NCBI GenBank assembly: GCA_018712515.1
Contig: DVGW01000048.1
Span: 1-26,671, forward strand
DNA length: 26,671 nt
Source: Aphodovivens avicola
GTDB lineage: Bacteria; Actinomycetota; Coriobacteriia; Coriobacteriales; Eggerthellaceae
Reading direction: 5' to 3'
The first letter of the stretch is position 1; the number at the start of each line of letters is the position of its first letter. A model generated the notes under the pieces. That model did no database searches, was not told the DNA's origin, and was given only the letters and a program-made list of their open reading frames with translations. This document shows positions 22,855 through 26,671 of this stretch, one piece after another. Made by a program: the position numbers and the translations under genes.

Positions 22855-23799
22855 TCAGTCTTGCCCGTAGAGGATCGGGCGCAGGTCCTCGAGCGCTTCC
22901 GGATAGTTGAACTCGGCGCTCATGCCGAACTTGGATGCGTCCAAGTCGTAGACCCTGCCCTCCCTCACGGCGCGGAAGTGCTTCCAGATGTCGTTTTGCT
23001 CGAACTCCTCGGCGAACATCTGCATCACCTGGTCGGGCAGCGCATGGGCCGTGCGCAGGATGATGTCGGGATCGCGCGCGAGCATGTCCTCGGTGTTCAC
23101 GTTGACGAAGTCGGCTTGCTCGCCGGCGTAGACGTTCGCACCGCCGGCGAGCGCCACGAGGCTGCCCGCGTAGCTGAGCTCGGTCGCGACGATGTAGGAG
23201 CCGGGCACGCCCATGAGGATGAGCACGGTGGGAGCCTGCATGCCGGCGACGCTCGCCCGGTAGTCGTCGACGTAGGCGCGGTAGTCGTCCATCAGCGCCT
23301 GCGCCGCCTCCCGCCGGCCGAACTTCTCGCCCAGGTACGTCGCCGACTCGTACAGCCCATCGACGCTCTTGAGATCGACGAAGATCGAGGCAAGACCCGC
23401 GCCGGCGTACTTGGGCTGCAGATCGGCCTGCAGCGAGTTGGGCGAGATCACGTAGTCCGGACGCAGCGACTTGAGGATCTCGAGATCGGGCGCCATCGCG
23501 CCTCCCACCTCGGGCAGCCCCTCGTAGCGCTCGGGGATGCCGCGCGAGGTGGTGGGGATTCCGATCAGGTCCATATCGAGCTTGTCGCAGATCTCGGCAA
23601 CGGCGGGCGAGGTCGCCACGAGACGCGGCTCTCCGTCGCCGCCGGTGCGCTCGGGATGCTGGTCGACGCAGCCTGCGAGCGCGGATGCGGCGGCGGCCAG
23701 CGCCAAGGCGCAGGCCGCACGGCGCGAGAGGAGGCTGCCGGATGCGGCGAGAGCCGCGACAGCGTCAAGCTTTGCCGGTATGCGCCCGATGCTAGGCAT
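22855..23799 (-). CDS. Haem-binding lipoprotein of the ABC importer (IsdE/HtsA type)
   Basis: Substrate-binding lipoprotein on the outer face of the membrane. The 314 residues have a lipobox LAGC with Cys44 after a hydrophobic signal, then two lobes of a type III binding protein. Two positions match the axial haem ligands described for IsdE and HtsA: Met102 in EVGGAMAPDLE and His252 in RTAHALPDQV. The C-terminal DLDASKFGMSAEFNYPEALE is also typical of that group. The start ATG at 23797-23799 overlaps the shp-like stop codon by eight bases; longer in-frame starts would overlap that gene by about 90 bases. The long pre-lipobox segment (43 residues) is unusual, and internal starts such as around Ser22 are possible. 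Confidence 0.9.
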   Translation of the reverse strand: MPSIGRIPAKLDAVAALAASGSLLSRRAACALALAAAASALAGCVDQHPERTGGDGEPRLVATSPAVAEICDKLDMDLIGIPTTSRGIPERYEGLPEVGGAMAPDLEILKSLRPDYVISPNSLQADLQPKYAGAGLASIFVDLKSVDGLYESATYLGEKFGRREAAQALMDDYRAYVDDYRASVAGMQAPTVLILMGVPGSYIVATELSYAGSLVALAGGANVYAGEQADFVNVNTEDMLARDPDIILRTAHALPDQVMQMFAEEFEQNDIWKHFRAVREGRVYDLDASKFGMSAEFNYPEALEDLRPILYGQD

Positions 23800-24757
23800 G
23801 CATCCCGCCGTCGTCCTTCGGCTGCGCGCCGTCACCGGTTCCGTCCTGGGGCTCCGCCGCAAGACCCGCTTCCCGCGCCGCACCCGCCGCCGCTGCCGCA
23901 GCAGCCGCCTCGCGGGCGCGCTGCGGACGGATGCGCACGACGTACACGACGGCGCCGGCGATCACCGCAGCAAGCACGACCACGCCCACGACGATGCCGA
24001 TCGTGGCGCCGTCGAGGCCCTCCTGCGCGTTCTTGCCGCCGGTCACGTCGTTGCCGTCGGCGTCAAACTCCTGCACGCCCGAGGTCGTCGAAGCGCCGTC
24101 GGCCGTGGGAGCAGGCTCCTCGGCAGCGGAACTGCCGGGGTCGTCGCCGGACGTCGCCGCGCCATCGTCGGCCGATGCCGCGCCAGGCGAATCGCTCGCC
24201 GCCGCGGATGGGTCGACGGTCTGGATGAACGTGTCGGAATTGCCCGCCACCAGGTCGGATAGCTGCACGAAGAAGATCACCGCGCGGCCCATGGGCGTCA
24301 CGTCCATATGGACGCGGACGACCGCGTTCTCATCCGGAATCTGGAAGCGGAAATCGCCGGTGTTGTTGGCGGCATCGGTCTGCATCTGCTCGCGCTCCAC
24401 CGCCGCGAACGTCGCCCCTCCGTCGGAGGACACCTCGAACCGCATGTCGCCGATCTGGTCGATCAGCTTGAAACGCAGCGTCGCGAAGGTGTTGCCGGCG
24501 GAATCGACCTCCACCAGCGCCTTCTCGTACGTGGTGCCCGTCACCATCGACTCGCCGAGCGCCTGGTTTGACGCGCCGCCGGAATCCTCGATGACGCCGG
24601 TGGCGGGGTTGGCGTAGGCGGGGGCCGTGGAGGCGGTGTAGATGCCCGGCTCGGCAGCGAACGCCGGCACCGCTGCCATCAGGCATGCGGCGGCGACGGC
24701 GAGCGCCAAGGCCGTAGCGCGCAACGCCCGGCGCGCCGTTTCGATTCGCTGTGTCAT
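23792..24757 (-). CDS. Shp-like haem-binding protein anchored by a C-terminal membrane segment
   Basis: Likely takes haem from the NEAT surface proteins and passes it to the HtsA-like lipoprotein. The 321 residues have a signal peptide (1-34, after PAFA), a Shp-type haem domain (about 36-172; GIYTASTAPAYANPATGVIE, then FATLRFKL and PMGRAVIFFVQLS), an acidic Ser/Ala/Asp-rich linker, one membrane helix (252-275) and a cationic then Ala-rich tail. In Streptococcus pyogenes Shp, two Met residues hold the haem; Met71 and Met156 are candidates here because they are similarly spaced. Start ATG at 24755-24757; an upstream TTG lacks a ribosome binding site. It overlaps the lipoprotein gene by eight bases. 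Confidence 0.85.
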   Translation of the reverse strand: MTQRIETARRALRATALALAVAAACLMAAVPAFAAEPGIYTASTAPAYANPATGVIEDSGGASNQALGESMVTGTTYEKALVEVDSAGNTFATLRFKLIDQIGDMRFEVSSDGGATFAAVEREQMQTDAANNTGDFRFQIPDENAVVRVHMDVTPMGRAVIFFVQLSDLVAGNSDTFIQTVDPSAAASDSPGAASADDGAATSGDDPGSSAAEEPAPTADGASTTSGVQEFDADGNDVTGGKNAQEGLDGATIGIVVGVVVLAAVIAGAVVYVVRIRPQRAREAAAAAAAAGAAREAGLAAEPQDGTGDGAQPKDDGGMHA

Positions 24758-24806
24758 GGAAAACCTGCTTTCTTTCGGCAAAGATCGAGGTACCGTCCAA
24801 AGAAAA

Positions 24807-24831
24807 GGGCGGCGGCACGCGGCCGCCGCCC
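24807..24831 (-). terminator. Strong intrinsic terminator between the NEAT and shp-like genes
   Basis: Perfect 10-bp GC arms GGGCGGCGGC/GCCGCCGCCC with a five-base loop; on the minus strand it is followed by TTTTCTTT. It lies 14 bp after the NEAT gene stop and 50 bp before the shp-like start, so it should partly uncouple the surface-protein gene from the transporter genes. Confidence 0.85.
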
Positions 24832-24844
24832 GGGGATCCTGCCT

Positions 24845-26671
24845 CTATTCCTTGTGGGTGAGGCGACGGCGCATCTGGGAGCCCGCGACGGATGCCGCAG
24901 CCGCAGCGGCCACGACTGCCACGCCGCCGGCGATCGCCGCGACGGGCGAGACGTCGTCGCCCGTATCCGCCATCGTGCGGGACGAGGACGCCGAGAGGCT
25001 GCCCGCATTGGTGCCCAGGTCCTTGGCCTGCGTGAGGTACAGGTGCAGGTCGGCCGTCTGGGCGGGGCCGCCCAGCTCCTGCATCTCCTTGATGGTCATG
25101 CTGATGGGCAGCACGACGTTGCTTTCGGTGTAGGGGATGCTCACGGTGAACTGGGTGCCGCTCGGCGAGAGCGTGGCGCCCTGGTAGGCCAGGCTGATGA
25201 TGTGGGTCATACCGTCGGCCGTGGCGGCGAAGCTGACGTTGAGCATCGTGCCGTCATCGCTCACACGCACGAGCGCGGTGTCGCCGAAGTACTGGTCCGC
25301 CATCGAGACCTCGGAGCTGTTGTGCTTGAGAAAGTCGATCGGCACCTGGTAGGTGCGGCCCTTTTGGAACTTGACGGCTTGACTGGCATTGAAGTTGTCG
25401 ATGGCGCGCTGCAGTGCATCGATCGCGCTGTTCACCTGGCCCTGCGTAGCGGCAGGGTCGTTGACGACGGCGCGGGCCTCGCTGATGGCGGCCTGAAGGT
25501 CGGCATACGCTGAGTCGGTCTTGCCGCCCTGCTGAATGCCCGCAGCCTCGTTGATCAGGTTCTCAAGGGCGCTCTTGTCGACAACGACGGGAGCCGGATT
25601 CTCGGACTGCTCCTCGATCGTGGAGGTATCGACGGTCATGGCGTAGGCGATGTCCATGTTCATTGTGCCGCCCACATGCAGCCCCAGCTCGATCGGCTCG
25701 GACAACGACGCCACGTTGAACGTGTAGGTGCGGTCGGCGGATTGCTTGATAGCCTGGCCGTCGTAGGTGAGGTCCCCGATGGCGTCGTCGTAGCCGACGG
25801 AGCCGCCGAAATACACGGTTACCTCGAACGTGCCGTCCTCGAGCAGCTCGACGAGCACCTGGTTGCCGAAGTAGCGTCCGACCATGGTCTGGAGCATATC
25901 GCCCATCTGCTCGTAGTCGCCGGTGCCCGCATAGGCTACTTGGGCGGTGTAAGTCGCGCCGATCTCCATGCCGTACGTCTCGCCAGAAGGCTCAGGATCC
26001 TCACCCGGCGTAGGATCGACAACGTCCTCGCTAGCATTGAAAGCCTGGATTGCCTCGATGAGGACACTCGTGGAGTCGTCCACGCCTGCCTGCGGGATCA
26101 TCGGAGACGCCGATGCCGCCTCCGCAGTCGCGATGGCCTCCTGAAGCGCGCTCCATGCCGTTTCGGATTTCGCTCCCTGCTCTATCTTCTTGGCGGCGTT
26201 GATGACGTTGTCGAGGTCGAACTTGACCGCACCGTCCGCTACGGCGGGAAGCTGCGCCTCGCCGGACGCCGCCGCGATGTCGAAGGAGGCGTCGGCGCTG
26301 TGGTTCATCGTGCGCCACATCCCATAGGGCGTGTACGTGAAGCCGAGCGAGATCGACCCGTCGAGGGAGGAGACCCCCTTCGCCGTGAACACGTAGCTCG
26401 CTCCGTCGACGCTATACGCCTTGGAGGCGGAGACGCCGCCCACCGTCAAACCGCTGAAGCAGTAGGCGGAACTCGCCGCAACGGTGATGGTGACGTCGTA
26501 GGTGCCGTCCGCGTTGAGCATGACGTAGGCGTCCTTGCCGAGCATGGATCCCGCCATCGAGGCGCCCAGATCAAGGGGCACGGCATAGAGCGCGCCGGCG
26601 ACCAGGCCGCTATCGCCCGGCTGATCGGGCTCGGGTTCAGGTTCAGGCTCAGGTTCCGGTTCCGGCTCCGG
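24845..26671 (-). CDS. Sortase-anchored multi-NEAT haem-binding surface protein with FIVAR spacers (5' end outside window)
   Basis: At least 608 residues are visible; the start lies beyond the window edge. From the edge: a Pro-Glu repeat linker (seven PE units then PD), a NEAT-like domain (about 28-135, LYAVPLDLGASMAGSML), a FIVAR-like helical spacer (150-212), a second NEAT-like domain (about 232-348), a FIVAR repeat (363-429), a third NEAT domain (about 435-550, TYQVPIDFLKHNSSEVSM), then TMADTGDD (566-573), a hydrophobic helix and RRRLTHKE, a sortase signal of non-canonical form. The usual haem motif YxxxY is not evident in the expected strand of any of the three domains. Upstream of shp and htsABC-like genes, it should be the first haem receptor in the relay, as Shr is in streptococci. 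Residue numbers count from the window edge. Confidence 0.88.
   Translation of the reverse strand, partial: PEPEPEPEPEPEPEPDQPGDSGLVAGALYAVPLDLGASMAGSMLGKDAYVMLNADGTYDVTITVAASSAYCFSGLTVGGVSASKAYSVDGASYVFTAKGVSSLDGSISLGFTYTPYGMWRTMNHSADASFDIAAASGEAQLPAVADGAVKFDLDNVINAAKKIEQGAKSETAWSALQEAIATAEAASASPMIPQAGVDDSTSVLIEAIQAFNASEDVVDPTPGEDPEPSGETYGMEIGATYTAQVAYAGTGDYEQMGDMLQTMVGRYFGNQVLVELLEDGTFEVTVYFGGSVGYDDAIGDLTYDGQAIKQSADRTYTFNVASLSEPIELGLHVGGTMNMDIAYAMTVDTSTIEEQSENPAPVVVDKSALENLINEAAGIQQGGKTDSAYADLQAAISEARAVVNDPAATQGQVNSAIDALQRAIDNFNASQAVKFQKGRTYQVPIDFLKHNSSEVSMADQYFGDTALVRVSDDGTMLNVSFAATADGMTHIISLAYQGATLSPSGTQFTVSIPYTESNVVLPISMTIKEMQELGGPAQTADLHLYLTQAKDLGTNAGSLSASSSRTMADTGDDVSPVAAIAGGVAVVAAAAAASVAGSQMRRRLTHKE

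Noticed and set aside
21493..24228. Open frame of about 900 codons opposite the haem transporter genes
   Set aside because: It covers four overlapping conserved minus-strand genes and has only shadow-frame composition.
26602..26671. Short tandem repeat at the window edge
   Set aside because: It encodes the Pro-Glu linker of the NEAT surface protein, a common wall-spanning feature, and not an independent repeat array.

Overview
The window looks like chromosome from a high-GC, strictly anaerobic gut actinobacterium of the Coriobacteriia, most likely family Eggerthellaceae. This is inferred from GC-rich codon use, anaerobic genes (desulfoferrodoxin, class III ribonucleotide reductase), and cell-surface proteins that combine NEAT/Shp haem-binding domains, FIVAR repeats and non-canonical sortase signals. 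No rRNA, tRNA, CRISPR array, transposase or phage gene was seen.

Layout. Positions 1-5156 are minus strand: rpmE (3' end outside the window), a rhamnulose-1-phosphate aldolase, desulfoferrodoxin, lgt, a small zinc-ribbon protein and a sodium:neurotransmitter-type symporter. Positions 5465-9079 are plus strand: murA, a degenerate LytR-CpsA-Psr protein, an Nfu-type Fe-S scaffold and a small cysteine-rich protein. Positions 9393-14460 are minus strand: rpsB-tsf and nrdD-nrdG, the latter preceded by a pair of NrdR boxes. A Bcr/CflA-like MFS exporter (14911-16176) is on the plus strand. Positions 16289-26671 are all minus strand and form one haem-acquisition locus.

The haem locus is the most interesting part. 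In transcription order it encodes a sortase-anchored multi-NEAT protein (5' end outside the window), a membrane-anchored Shp-like haem protein, an IsdE/HtsA-like lipoprotein that keeps the Met and His haem ligands, an FecCD/HtsB permease, an HtsC ATPase, a DUF454 (YbaN) membrane protein, and a 1350-residue surface protein. That last protein reads as a seven-repeat propeller, a NEAT-like domain, a second seven-repeat propeller, three FIVAR repeats and a sortase tail. The order matches streptococcal shr-shp-htsABC and suggests a relay that takes haem from a host source across the wall to the ABC importer. An inverted repeat, TTAGACTTGTCTAA, sits just upstream of the propeller protein and could be a metal-dependent (DtxR-family) operator.

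The intergenic spaces are rich in large palindromes. Three minus-strand genes (dfx, tsf, nrdD) share a composite 3' element: a hairpin touching the stop codon, a large nested hairpin, and a conserved tail motif. Other REP-like palindromes follow the LCP gene, the cysteine-rich gene and nrdG.
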